Of a stretch of 64,000 nucleotides of DNA, positions 8,036 to 17,717 are shown piece after piece. The notes under the pieces were generated by a model that saw only the letters and a program-made list of their open reading frames with translations, searched no databases and was not told where the DNA came from. Numbering within the stretch: the first letter of the stretch is position 1; every line of letters begins with the position of its first letter. The stretch is from Globisporangium splendens (lineage: Eukaryota; Oomycota; Peronosporomycetes; Pythiales; Pythiaceae): the NCBI GenBank assembly GCA_006386115.1, contig VFIW01000083.1, positions 1 through 64,000 on the forward strand. Direction: 5' to 3'. The position numbers and the translations under genes are program-made.

Positions 8036-11000
8036 TCAAGTCTTCCTCTTCAAGCGCAAGCGTGCGTGCCGTGTTTGAGGCTGTCTCGGATAGCCTCTTA
8101 CAGTGATCAGATGCTCGACAACGAAGTAATATTCACACGCCTCCACAACTCGAAATGGCCCAGTCCAAGTCACCATCAGCTTTCCTAACCCTCTACGTTC
8201 GTCAACCCTCGAACGCAGAACGTAGTCTCCAATGCTGAAGTTGGCAGGCTTGCCTTTTCTTTTGTCCATGTTGTACTGCGTTTGATTCTTCTTCTTTTCT
8301 TTGACCTCCAGGTGCATTGCGCTCAGAGACTCGCGTAAGTTTCTCAGCTTTGCCTCCACGAAATCGCTGGTGTCATCGATCGTCACGATCATCTCATGGT
8401 TGCTCGGTGCCAGAATCGTCGTCAGCGGCGACGGGCACTGCAGACCCGTGAAGAGCTCAATCGGAGCCTTGTGCGCGAGTGACGCCACCTGCGAATGATT
8501 CAAGCTTGCTTGCACAAGGGGTAGCAGGTAAGGCCAGTCCCGCCTATTGATTTTGTACTCGAGAATCAATACTTTCAGCACTTGAATGATGTCTCGATTA
8601 ACACGCTCTATCGTTCCATTGCGCCATGGACAATAGGCGAGCACAAAATCTTGCTTGGCTTTCAACCGCGTGCACAGCACTTGAATCACCTTGTTTTTAA
8701 AGTGAGTTCCACAGTCACTGATCCAGACTTTGGCCAGTCCAAAGTTGCTGTACCAGTCGAGCATCGCCTGCGCGGCGACTTCGGCAGTCGGGCATTCACA
8801 CCGCACGAGCTGCGTGTAGTGAGTAGCAGCATCCTTCAGTACCAGAAGGTATGCATTCCCCTCAAATGACTCTCCTAAATACAGGAAGTCCCAGTGAAGT
8901 GCCTCATTCCGCTCATGGGCATGAAAGGTTTCACTCCACGGTCGTGGAATTATTCTTCCTCCTTTGACGTGCAAGCAAAGCAGACACTCGTTGCAAAACC
9001 GTCTCACGAGCTTTGCGAGGCGTACCACCTCGAACACTGCTTTCAGCTGGTTCTGCATCACGTCCATACCTCTGTGACCTCGCGCTCCACAGTGCGAGAT
9101 CACCAGAAGCCTCTCCAGTAGATCGTGCGCTTCTTCGGGAATCCAAACCCTGCCATTAACGCGCCACGTTCCATCATCATCTTGCTCTGCACCACTCGGT
9201 GGTCGGTGCAAATTCTGACATCGCTTTATCTCTTCATAGGTCGGCCACACAAAGGCGTCACTATCAAGTGGGCGAATATACACAGTAGAAGTTCGGCGGT
9301 GAGTCGTAGTCAGCTTCTTTGCCCTCATGGCTGTGACTCTCTTGGTCACAAGCTCACACTGCTCGCCGTCATGGGAATCATCCCAGCTCTCAGGACACAC
9401 ATCATCACCAGTCGAAACTCTCATGGTTTCCGAGACACTCATGGCCTCCAATAACTGGTCACGACCGTAGACGCCAGTCGCGGCACTCATGGTCGCAGCA
9501 CTCTTGGCTCTCGAACACGGGAACTGACGCTCACCTACGTGCTCACAGTTACCTTCGACGCGGGCTCTCATGGCCTCCATTCGCCTGTCGGCCTCAGCGC
9601 TGGCTCTCATGGCCTCCTTCCGCTGGCCTAGATGGCTGTCGTTGCCTCCAATCTCGGTGTTCACAACCGCGGCTCTCATGGCCGACAGAGACTGGTCCTG
9701 ACAATGGGTGTCCATGCGATCTTCTCCGACCCAAGTACACTTGGCCTCCACAGGCTGGTCGTGGTAACCACCACTTCCGTCAGCCTCGGTGTTCATAACC
9801 GCGGCTGTATTAGCTGTGCTTGGTCGGTCTGTGCAGTGGTCATTTTCTTTCTCTGCTCCATTGGTTCCACGAGTAGCCGTCACACCTCCCCAGCGCGAGA
9901 TCAGATCGGCCCATATGTTGTGGACGCCATCAATGTGTTCGATTTGATAGCGATAACCGAGCAACTTCGTAGACCAGCGCAGGAGCTTCCCGCGCACATG
10001 CTTCTTCAACTCTTTCCCCGGCACGAACAGGTGCACAATGTTTCGATGGTCACAATAGATCTTGAATCCTTGCGCACGCAGCAAAAGGTACTCGAGCTTG
10101 TCACATGCATGGGCAATGGGAAACATCTCTTTCTCGAGGACCGTCCAGTTCAATTGGGAACCCTTGAAAGTCCCACCCATGCATATGAGGAGTTCATGTT
10201 GCTGTGCCTGTATAGGAACCGCAGGCGTCCAATTCGCGACTTGTGTTACTACAAGTCCCCAGCCATTGTCCGAGGCGTCCGACAACAGGCACATTTGGCT
10301 CTCTGGCAGAGGATAAGTAAGCACGGCGGAGTGTGACAAAAGCCGCTTCACGTCGTCAAAGCATTGCTTCTCATCCACACTCAATTCAATGGCAACACGT
10401 GCCGCCGATACTTTCGTTCTCTTTCGGCCTTTAAGCGCAGCACCCAATCGCTTCTGAAGCGGTTCGATCACCCGAGCGTAGTTCACAAGTCCATCACGAA
10501 GCCAATTCGTAGCACAGACGAACTGTTGGAGCGCTGCGGCAGTTGGCGGGTACGGTAGGTTTTGGAGAGCGTGAATCCTTTCCGCGTCGTGCCCTATTCC
10601 AGCCTCACTTATTATGCGCCCACACCATTTCACCTCGGTCAGGAATAGGTGGCTCTTTTTCGGGCTCAACTTTAGGCCGTGCTGGTCCAACAGAAAGAAG
10701 ACTCGCTCCATCACGCTCAACAATTCTTCGACGCTGTCGGAAAACAATAGCAAGTCATCGACCCAGACCAAGACATACTTGTACAGTAACTCGTCCAAGA
10801 CTTTCTCCACCGTAGTTTGAAAGTGCAGAGCAGCGTCCGCAGATCCCTGTGGCACCCTCAGAGGCGTGAAAATTTTCTTGTCCGTCATGTAGCTCAGGAT
10901 TTCTTGACTTGCTTTGGCAAGCGGAAGTTGCCAAAAACCTTTCAAAAAGTCAAACACCGAGTAGTATTTCTTCCCACGGCAATGCTCGAGAGCAACATGG

Positions 11001-12850
11001 AGGTTTGGCATCATCCCCACTATTGTATCCGTCATGTCATTGACTGGCCGGTAGTCGTTCGTCTGGCGGTATTCGTTGCCTTCCGCTTTTCGCACGGGCA
11101 CCGCCGGGCATGCCCATCGGCTCCTCGGGTTCTCGTACACCCAGCCAATGCTCACCAGTTGATTGTTAAAGCTCTCTAAGAACTTTGACTTTTCAGGGCT
11201 ATAAGTCCGAGGACGGCATTTATACGGAGTCGCTCCCGGTTTCAAACGGATCTCCAATGGATCCACCAGCGCAGGTGGATCGTTCCCGAGGACGAGACGC
11301 CAGATGTCGTACATCAGACATAATTCGCGCAACTTCTCCTTGTTTCTCTCTGGAAATCCTTTCCTTATGGCATCTTTGACCATCTCATTCACAATCTCGA
11401 TTACATCGAGCTTGACTTGGAAGGGTTCGGGGGTCTCGGCGGGCGAAACGGGATCGTCATCACTGTCGACTCTTCGGGCAGCCAACATCTCTAGCAAACG
11501 ATTCACGTCAATGCCCAGCTCTCTCAACAACGCCTTTCCCACAATGAACTCCTCTTCCTCGCCTTCAATCACCAAACACAGTTTCCGATCTTGACAACGA
11601 ACAGGTCCCGCTGCAGTGTGCAAAGTCACAAGGAGCTCCACAGCATGTGTAGATTGAATGCACCCGCCCACTGTGCTAGACACCATAGGTTTGTCGAGCG
11701 CGTATTCAATTACACTTTTGTCTTTCGCCTTCACTGCTTCAAGATGCGCACGCGAGATCAAGTTCACGTCGGACCCACTGTCTGCGCAATAGGGAACTAA
11801 TTCCACGTCATTCAGACAGGCCATCATCACTGGGTTCGTTGCTGATTCCTTCAAGATTGACCCGACCTTCTTGGCTCTCAGGTTCCGCTTCGGAAAGGAG
11901 CCACGCAGTTTCGCAGAATGCTCCTTGAGCAACCTGACCTTCTCATCCGAACCCGCTGTGGGACAGGACCGTACCAGATGCTGCCCGCCACAATGCAGGC
12001 ACGTTCTCGGAGACATCGACTGCGCGCCATCGTGGGGTCTCTTTCTTCGCTTCCCTTCTTCTACACGACGCATCTTATCGCCGCTGCTCTCCACAGTGCG
12101 CGGCTGCTCGGATCGCGTCTTTTTGATTCCAGCAGGGGCGTTTCGTCCAAACGGTCGCTTCTTCTGCTCCTGCCGGTGAGGCTGAGACTGCAAATACATC
12201 TCTTCTTGCTTCAAGGCTTTCTCCATCACAAGGTCGAAAAGCTTTACCGCATCCGCCTTGCTTGCCGAATCATGGAATCGTTGGTGCAATTGAACTGCCT
12301 CTTGAAGCGCAGCAGGATCGATAAACCGCATCAAGATCTTGCACTTCTCTTTAGCTCCTTGTTTGCCTTCCATGATCGTGGTCAGCCCGTTCTCCTGAAT
12401 GATGTCGTCGCAGAGCTTGAAATAGTTGATCACGCGCGCACCGACGTCGCTCTCGCGGAGGTTCATCCTCAAACGAGACTCGAACAGCTTGTCAATGTCA
12501 GGTACGGTGCTGTTCTTCACGCTATCAATTATCTTGTTGAGCTCCTTCATCAAGCGCACGTCATCGATTTTATCGACCGGTATTTTCCATTTGTACGTAC
12601 AGCAGGCAGTTAGCAACTGCAAATCCATGCTGTTCTTCACGGACACCCTCACGCTGTCGGGGTCTTCTTGCATTCCTACGCACCACATCTCTATCATCGC
12701 TTCATACTCCTTACGCGCACTTCGCCACTTGACTAGCGCCTCGTGAGATATGCTGTCAATTCGCGGGGGGCATAGCGGCGTGTACACAGGAGCCGCGAGG
12801 CGATCTGCGTGCGTCGGCGTTGCTGTTGCCGGCTTGGTTTCGTCGTCCAT
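8036..12850 (-). CDS. Ty3/gypsy gag-pol polyprotein, copy 2 (intact, 1604 aa)
   Basis: Same length and domain order as the copy at 2003-6817: CCHC-like knuckle, DSG protease, WVDD reverse transcriptase, RNase H, HHCC and DDE integrase, no chromodomain. I see two substitutions relative to copy 1 (SILKESATN for SILKKSATN, and VELLVTL for VELFVTL). Absence of stops or frameshifts in 4.8 kb in both copies indicates very recent transposition or duplication. Confidence 0.93.
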   Translation of the reverse strand: MDDETKPATATPTHADRLAAPVYTPLCPPRIDSISHEALVKWRSARKEYEAMIEMWCVGMQEDPDSVRVSVKNSMDLQLLTACCTYKWKIPVDKIDDVRLMKELNKIIDSVKNSTVPDIDKLFESRLRMNLRESDVGARVINYFKLCDDIIQENGLTTIMEGKQGAKEKCKILMRFIDPAALQEAVQLHQRFHDSASKADAVKLFDLVMEKALKQEEMYLQSQPHRQEQKKRPFGRNAPAGIKKTRSEQPRTVESSGDKMRRVEEGKRRKRPHDGAQSMSPRTCLHCGGQHLVRSCPTAGSDEKVRLLKEHSAKLRGSFPKRNLRAKKVGSILKESATNPVMMACLNDVELVPYCADSGSDVNLISRAHLEAVKAKDKSVIEYALDKPMVSSTVGGCIQSTHAVELLVTLHTAAGPVRCQDRKLCLVIEGEEEEFIVGKALLRELGIDVNRLLEMLAARRVDSDDDPVSPAETPEPFQVKLDVIEIVNEMVKDAIRKGFPERNKEKLRELCLMYDIWRLVLGNDPPALVDPLEIRLKPGATPYKCRPRTYSPEKSKFLESFNNQLVSIGWVYENPRSRWACPAVPVRKAEGNEYRQTNDYRPVNDMTDTIVGMMPNLHVALEHCRGKKYYSVFDFLKGFWQLPLAKASQEILSYMTDKKIFTPLRVPQGSADAALHFQTTVEKVLDELLYKYVLVWVDDLLLFSDSVEELLSVMERVFFLLDQHGLKLSPKKSHLFLTEVKWCGRIISEAGIGHDAERIHALQNLPYPPTAAALQQFVCATNWLRDGLVNYARVIEPLQKRLGAALKGRKRTKVSAARVAIELSVDEKQCFDDVKRLLSHSAVLTYPLPESQMCLLSDASDNGWGLVVTQVANWTPAVPIQAQQHELLICMGGTFKGSQLNWTVLEKEMFPIAHACDKLEYLLLRAQGFKIYCDHRNIVHLFVPGKELKKHVRGKLLRWSTKLLGYRYQIEHIDGVHNIWADLISRWGGVTATRGTNGAEKENDHCTDRPSTANTAAVMNTEADGSGGYHDQPVEAKCTWVGEDRMDTHCQDQSLSAMRAAVVNTEIGGNDSHLGQRKEAMRASAEADRRMEAMRARVEGNCEHVGERQFPCSRAKSAATMSAATGVYGRDQLLEAMSVSETMRVSTGDDVCPESWDDSHDGEQCELVTKRVTAMRAKKLTTTHRRTSTVYIRPLDSDAFVWPTYEEIKRCQNLHRPPSGAEQDDDGTWRVNGRVWIPEEAHDLLERLLVISHCGARGHRGMDVMQNQLKAVFEVVRLAKLVRRFCNECLLCLHVKGGRIIPRPWSETFHAHERNEALHWDFLYLGESFEGNAYLLVLKDAATHYTQLVRCECPTAEVAAQAMLDWYSNFGLAKVWISDCGTHFKNKVIQVLCTRLKAKQDFVLAYCPWRNGTIERVNRDIIQVLKVLILEYKINRRDWPYLLPLVQASLNHSQVASLAHKAPIELFTGLQCPSPLTTILAPSNHEMIVTIDDTSDFVEAKLRNLRESLSAMHLEVKEKKKNQTQYNMDKRKGKPANFSIGDYVLRSRVDERRGLGKLMVTWTGPFRVVEACEYYFVVEHLITVRGYPRQPQTRHARLRLKRKT

Positions 12851-13181
12851 CTCCGCGCGTTCGGCGGAAACAGGTACTAAAGTTAACTTTGTGGTGTTTC
12901 ACGGACCGAACGAGACGTCAAACACTCAAATGGGGGAGCTGGAACTCCCGGGTACTCGCTACGTGTATTCTTTACGCACGAGACCAGATTCTGTAGAATA
13001 GAATAAATGAGAGCTCGTAAGGTATGCAAACAACACACACTCATCTCTACGCTGCTCTCCACCAGTCGTTCACTCGCTCGCGCCGTTGGTCCACACCAAC
13101 GGTGCGATCCAGGGGGTGCTCATCTGGGTTGTGAGGAAGCTGCCTGGTCGTGGAGTGGCCCACACCACTGCGCACGCCACA
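12851..13181 (-). other. Leader region of retroelement copy 2
   Basis: Equivalent of 6818-7144, ending at CGCACGCCACA where the sequence switches to arrestin-like codons. It has one- or two-base insertions relative to copy 1 (near 12971, 13006 and 13037). No gene seen. Confidence 0.4.
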
Positions 13182-13673
13182 GTCCGGAAGTGTTTTGCAA
13201 CGCAAGTTGTCCCGAAGCCCAAGGACCGCCCGCAGAAATTGCAAACAGTGTCGCTCAAGTTGGTGGACAGCGATGGTAAACCGGTGAATCCAACGACAGC
13301 GGGTCACTATTTTGAGATCAAGCACTTCGTGCGCATCACATGCAAGCTCCTCGGGTGTACTCGAATCAAGTTGTATCTCCCCGTCGTGATCGCGCACAAA
13401 GATGCCAAGCCATTTGAGTATGCGCCGTCGTCATCGGACAAAGCTAAGACTAAACCTGCAATGACTCCTGTGCCAGTCAGCCCGGAACACTCCGATGATG
13501 ACAAGCCTGTAGCACCAGACAGCATCGTATTGGACGCACGTCAAGTGGTAAAGGAGGATACCATAACATCCGCTACGCCTGTTGCAGATAGCATCACATT
13601 GGACACACCTGATGGGGTTGCGGAGGACGTCGTAGCATCGGGACTCCTGATGCATCCAATGACGATGAGCTGA
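13182..13673 (+). pseudogene. Arrestin-like protein, C-terminal remnant cut by the retroelement
   Basis: From the retroelement edge an open frame runs to a stop at 13671-13673. Its first half resembles the last strands of an arrestin C-domain (HFVRITCKLLGCTRIKLYLPVVI), matching the arrestin-like gene at 19412-20512 (HVVRITCKPFACQSITLEVP). A ~95-residue Ser/Asp-rich tail follows. The N-terminal two thirds are missing, replaced by retroelement sequence, and no start codon belongs to the gene. Arrestin-fold proteins act as adaptors in membrane-protein trafficking. Truncation is certain; the arrestin call is moderate. Confidence 0.6.
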
Positions 13674-15641
13674 AGCAGCCCAGCCAGTCGTGACACATGC
13701 ATGAAGACAGCAATACATATTTAGTCGGTGTACTCAGACCCCTGCTTTCATAGCACACTCAAATTGCGTTGACCCAACATCCATGGAATCATAAAGGAGG
13801 TGCTTCACGAATCGATCAACACCACAACCCATGCAGTTAGGAATTGCTGTAGTCCCTGCTTCGAGCCGTACCCTCGAAGGTCTGAAGTGGACTCAAGTTC
13901 GGTGGATTTGGCTTTCTGAGACTCATCCGCGCAAGCTCAGATTCATCCAACGCGCACTTCTACGCCAACTTCAAAGAAATGCTTTAATCACCTTGAAGGT
14001 TTGAAATCATGGAAGCATCTTTCACGTTCCTGCTTTTGCGATTCCAATTCACAGTTTTGGCACCGCGTTTCGCGAGTCTTTTTCTATTGTAGCCACCTCA
14101 GTCGTGACGCAACTCACCACCACACTTTCTGAGTCTTCTTTTCGAGAGTTTGCCTCTATCCCACTTTCGTTGCGTGAATCCGCTCGTAAACTTGCAATTT
14201 TCAATAATTACGCTCTTCGAAACTCGGTTTTTCCCGATCCAAGCACTGGACAAAACCATGCCATAGAAGGTTCACTGGTCAACTATCACTTGCCTTTGAC
14301 AAGAGCTGTAATCGCTTTCCGCCAACAGATTATGTATGAAACAAAGGATGCACGATTGTACTTTGAGAAAATAAAGAGTTGAGAGTGCGTCGAGCTCGGT
14401 GTTGAGTCTCCATTGTATCTGACGACCACCCGCCACCGGGAAAACAAACAACCAGATCCATCCGTGAAGCTTCCCACAGAACTCGGTGCGCCGTCACCAG
14501 ATCGATGCCAACCTATCGATCTGCAGTATTGCATAGTGACTCACAGTAAAAACTCAATAGTATTGAGCAGCCTTTGACCTGCAAATCTCTAGCTCGCAAT
14601 AAAGATATGTTTGCTCAAGAAGAGGATCGATGTGGAAGTTGACATGTCCCAGCGTCAACACTTTGACGAGGCGTATTACACCCGTCGTTTGATTGTCCAC
14701 TCCTGAGGGTTCCATTGCTGATGCCTGGGTTCCGTTTTGCCTTCCTTGACCACTCCCTTCCCCGTCTCTTGTTCCAATCGAGAAGCCTCCAACTGTCCGT
14801 TCGAAATCGTGCTCAATGCAGCTCCGTGTCGTTCCTGACGTATCGCACGGCGATCGATCGAAGGGGTTTTCAGTGGTGGGGCTCATTGGCAATGGAAGCT
14901 TCGGACAAAGCTTAGAACTAGAATGTGTCACCGCGAAACGCACAGTACTCGGTGGATTGGCCTCGGCTGGTTGCGTTTCTGAACTTCAGGGACATGTCAT
15001 TCTCCAAGAGTGGCATGATCGCGCGTGGATGGCCGCGTTTTTGGAACGAGGACTGCACCATCTATTGCGCACTGCGACCCACAAAAGAATTCACCAGACC
15101 AGTCCATTTGCTTTGCTAGTCTTCTGACACCGCGAATTACGGTACTTGTGCGTGTCCCATTTTGCAGTCTCACTTTCGGGATTTCAGCCAATCACCGCTT
15201 TCGTCTTGATGTTTGGACCGTTCGCGGTTGACGTGCAACTGCCATATTAGGTGTGGCAATAGTTCCAAGCTAAGCAGCAGAGGTTTTCCTTGTATCCAAG
15301 AGAATGACACAGTGGACACTTTGCACGATACAGAGGCTTTTGGATCGTTGCGCCACGTCCGCCGTGCTTTCGAAAGGGATCTTTAGGGACAGAGACAGGC
15401 CATATGGATCAGCAGCTCCATCCCCCACCGAGCTCCTCCTTCCGTCTTCCATCATTCGTTGCTCCAGGCGAGACGCGTCCGTCATGCGCTTGCTCGACCT
15501 GTTTGTGCGGAAAACAGAAAGGGCAGTTTCCCTGCTCACTGGCGCAAAGAACGAGGGGAGAGGGAAGCTTTTGAAGCTGTTGGCGTGTGGCTCTCTGACT
15601 GGGACGAGCTGACCTAGTGGGGCTGCAGCAACAGCTACAGT
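13674..15641. other. Intergenic, 2 kb
   Basis: Between the arrestin remnant and the first elicitin gene. The longest frames (14104-14382 plus, 92 codons without ATG; 14554-14943 minus, 129 codons) show no family resemblance and no clear splice partners. I see no gene, RNA or repeat that I can support. Confidence 0.4.
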
Positions 15642-15666
15642 ACTCACACTCGACATTTTGCCGTTT
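15642..15666 (+). promoter_or_regulatory. Putative oomycete core promoter of elicitin-like gene 1
   Basis: ACTCACACTCGACATTTTGC lies about 45 bp before the ATG. The block CTCGACATTTTGCCGTTT is shared exactly with the upstream region of the second elicitin gene. It resembles the known oomycete initiator plus flanking promoter region, in which a TCA-type initiator is followed by an ATTTTGCC-like box. Confidence 0.5.
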
Positions 15667-15701
15667 ACGCCGCAGATCTCGCTCAATCTCCCTGAACCAA
15701 A

Positions 15702-16616
15702 ATGAAGACCTCTGCCGTGCTCTTCCTTGCCGCTGCGGTTGCGTCCGTTGATGCCCAGAACTGTCCAACGACGCCACTCCGTCCACTTTTGCTCGACAAG
15801 GACTGCGCTGCTGGTATGACGGCTGCCTTGCCACCTAGCTGGCTGTGGAAGCCATACCGCAAGTACACTGCGACCGAGCTCGATGCGTTCTGCCACGTTC
15901 CTGCTTGTGTCACCTTGCTCAACACGTTGGCGGCTGCTCAGCCAACAGAATGTCAGATCCCAGGTGGCGATTTCCCATACCTGTACGCCGATTTGATCAC
16001 CCCTGTTCTCGCGTGCGCCAACGGCGCTAGCACTCCAGCGCCAACGACTGCTGCTCCGATCCCAGCGCCAACGACTGCTGCGCCAACCCCAGCGCCTACC
16101 ACCGCTGCGCCAACCCCAGCGCCAACGACTGCTGCGCCAACTCCAGCGCCAACCACGGCCACACCAGCTCCAACTACCGCTTTGACCAACTGCGCGACGA
16201 CGCCACTCCGTCCACTTTTGCTCGACAAGGACTGCGCTGCTGGTATGACGGCTGCCTTGCCACCTAGCTGGCTGTGGAAGCCATACCGCAAGTACACTGC
16301 GGCCGAGCTCGATGCGTTCTGCCACGTTCCTGCTTGTGTCACCTTGTTCAACACGTTGGCGGCTGCTCAGCCAACGGACTGCTTGATCCCAGGTGGCGAT
16401 TTCCCAGCCCTGTACGCTGATCTGCTCACTCCAGTGCTTGCGTGCGCCAAGAATGTCACGCCAACCCCAGCGCCAACGACTGCTGCTCCAACTCCAGCGC
16501 CAACGACTGTTGCGCCAACCCCATCTGGTCCAGCGACCCCAGCTCCAGCCTCGCCTGCGCCAACCCCAGCGCCAACCACGACGCCAGAGCCAACCCTCCC
16601 AAAGCCATCGTGCTAA
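15702..16616 (+). CDS. Secreted elicitin-like protein 1, two elicitin domains (304 aa)
   Basis: Intronless. Signal peptide residues 1-18 (cleavage after SVDA). Domain 1 has six Cys at 21, 35, 64, 69, 84 and 105. The C-x4-C pair and the following 15-residue step match the elicitin fold, while the first spacing is shorter than in canonical 98-residue elicitins, so it belongs to the elicitin-like class. A Pro/Thr/Ala repeat linker (APTTAAPTP units) leads to domain 2, which is nearly identical to domain 1 even in DNA (15763-15935 versus 16195-16361). A second Pro/Thr-rich stretch ends in PKPSC with no GPI or membrane segment. Elicitins bind sterols and are recognised by plants as microbial patterns; sterol binding here is inferred. 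Large antisense ORFs over this gene are composition shadows. Confidence 0.9.
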   Translation: MKTSAVLFLAAAVASVDAQNCPTTPLRPLLLDKDCAAGMTAALPPSWLWKPYRKYTATELDAFCHVPACVTLLNTLAAAQPTECQIPGGDFPYLYADLITPVLACANGASTPAPTTAAPIPAPTTAAPTPAPTTAAPTPAPTTAAPTPAPTTATPAPTTALTNCATTPLRPLLLDKDCAAGMTAALPPSWLWKPYRKYTAAELDAFCHVPACVTLFNTLAAAQPTDCLIPGGDFPALYADLLTPVLACAKNVTPTPAPTTAAPTPAPTTVAPTPSGPATPAPASPAPTPAPTTTPEPTLPKPSC

Positions 16617-17661
16617 GCGTTTCCTCGACTTTTCGAGCGTATAATTGACGCAGGATCACATTGACTTTGAATCGCTGTTGCCTTCTGCAGTTAATCAAAA
16701 ATGCAGTAGAAAAGGGAATGTGTGTGTTTGCATTGTTTTGTTTACTGAACTTGCTCTCTGGTGAGTTTCGTTGGTTCGTTTTCAAGTCCTTGACAAAAAC
16801 TTGGAATGCAACAAGATCTGGGTAGGCGTTAGAGTTTCCTCCGTTTCCGTGACTTCCAGAATCCGCTGGTTTGATTGTCTGGAGCAATGCGACTGAAATG
16901 ACTCTGGAGTCACGAGCTTCGAGCGGATCGAAAGCCAACGGAGCAAGGTCTCTGGTAGCTTCTGCCCGTGCTAGTGTGTTTGCGAACCTAACAAAAGGAT
17001 CCAGAATGATTAAGTTGTCTTGTAGACGGACGACAGTGAATTTGTCCACCTGATTCAAAAGTGTAGCCATTTGGTCTTCAAGGGTCACCAAACTGCATTG
17101 TTTATGAAAGGACACATGGACACAAAATGCAATCGGCTTGCCGCTGAAAAGAAAGAGAGAAAGAAAAAAAGCGAGACTACAGTATCAAGAGCTGAATTAT
17201 ATCCAGGCATTCGTATTACAGAGCTGCGGTGACGCATGCCGCAAGAAAGAGCATCACCAGTGGTCATGCAAGTCAACGTTTCGTCTCAAGAGTACCTTGG
17301 AGACACTGCTTTGGGGTTTGCTCGTTTTTGCCAGCTACCGATGCAGAGGCCACCGCAGAGATGGCGCTTCTGTAATCCTGACCTCGAAAGCGATTGCGCG
17401 AAGCACACGCGTTGTGCAGAGCAACGCCGTTTAGGCAACAGGAGCTTCGATGAAACTCGGGCGGCTCATCTGAGCCATCAGCGGGATAGGGTACGCTTGA
17501 TCCGCCCGATCATTGTTGGTAAAGAGCAAAAGAGGTGAGCTTACCAACAAAAACGAACGGGAAAAGGGACTGAAGTGAATGCCTTCTCGTCAAAATGGCT
17601 CTGGGAGAGTTTTGACCCCCCCTCGCTGAGCTGAGCTTCGCCAGCCAACGACTAGCTGCTG
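16617..17661. other. Intergenic between the two elicitin-like genes
   Basis: About 1 kb. The only long frame is on the minus strand (17115 down into the elicitin 3' end, 219 codons; ~160 of them intergenic). It has no recognised domain. Otherwise nothing convincing. Confidence 0.4.
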
Positions 17662-17685
17662 TCCTCACTCGACATTTTGCCGTTT
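17662..17685 (+). promoter_or_regulatory. Putative oomycete core promoter of elicitin-like gene 2
   Basis: TCCTCACTCGACATTTTGCC, about 35-55 bp before the ATG, repeats the block found before elicitin gene 1. GCAGATCTCGC downstream is also shared, so both promoters derive from one duplication. Confidence 0.5.
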
Positions 17686-17717
17686 CTAGCGCAGATCTCG
17701 CCCACTTTCCTGAAACC

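Larger units (their letters stand above)
7495..13181 (-). mobile_element. Retroelement unit, copy 2 (5.7 kb)
   Basis: Second copy of the unit at 1431-7144, same orientation, same termini and intact gag-pol. On the left it interrupts a chromodomain-coding fragment (flank ends CGTGAT). On the right it abuts an arrestin-like coding sequence (flank begins GTCCGG). The two flanks are unrelated and show no target-site duplication, so this is not a simple insertion into one locus. Rearrangement or recombination between copies must have occurred. Confidence 0.75.

Noticed and set aside
1431..13181. The two 5.7-kb units as the two LTRs of one plus-strand element
   Set aside because: After the end at 13181 there is arrestin-like coding sequence, not a primer-binding site and gag, and the interval 7145-7494 is too short to be an element interior.
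15270..16354. Long minus-strand ORFs (351 and 133 codons) over elicitin-like gene 1, and similar ones over gene 2 (17652-18740)
   Set aside because: They mirror the Pro/Thr/Ala repeats and codon bias of the sense gene, have Trp/Arg/Ser or Gly/Val runs, and lack domains. The sense gene has a signal peptide and conserved cysteines.
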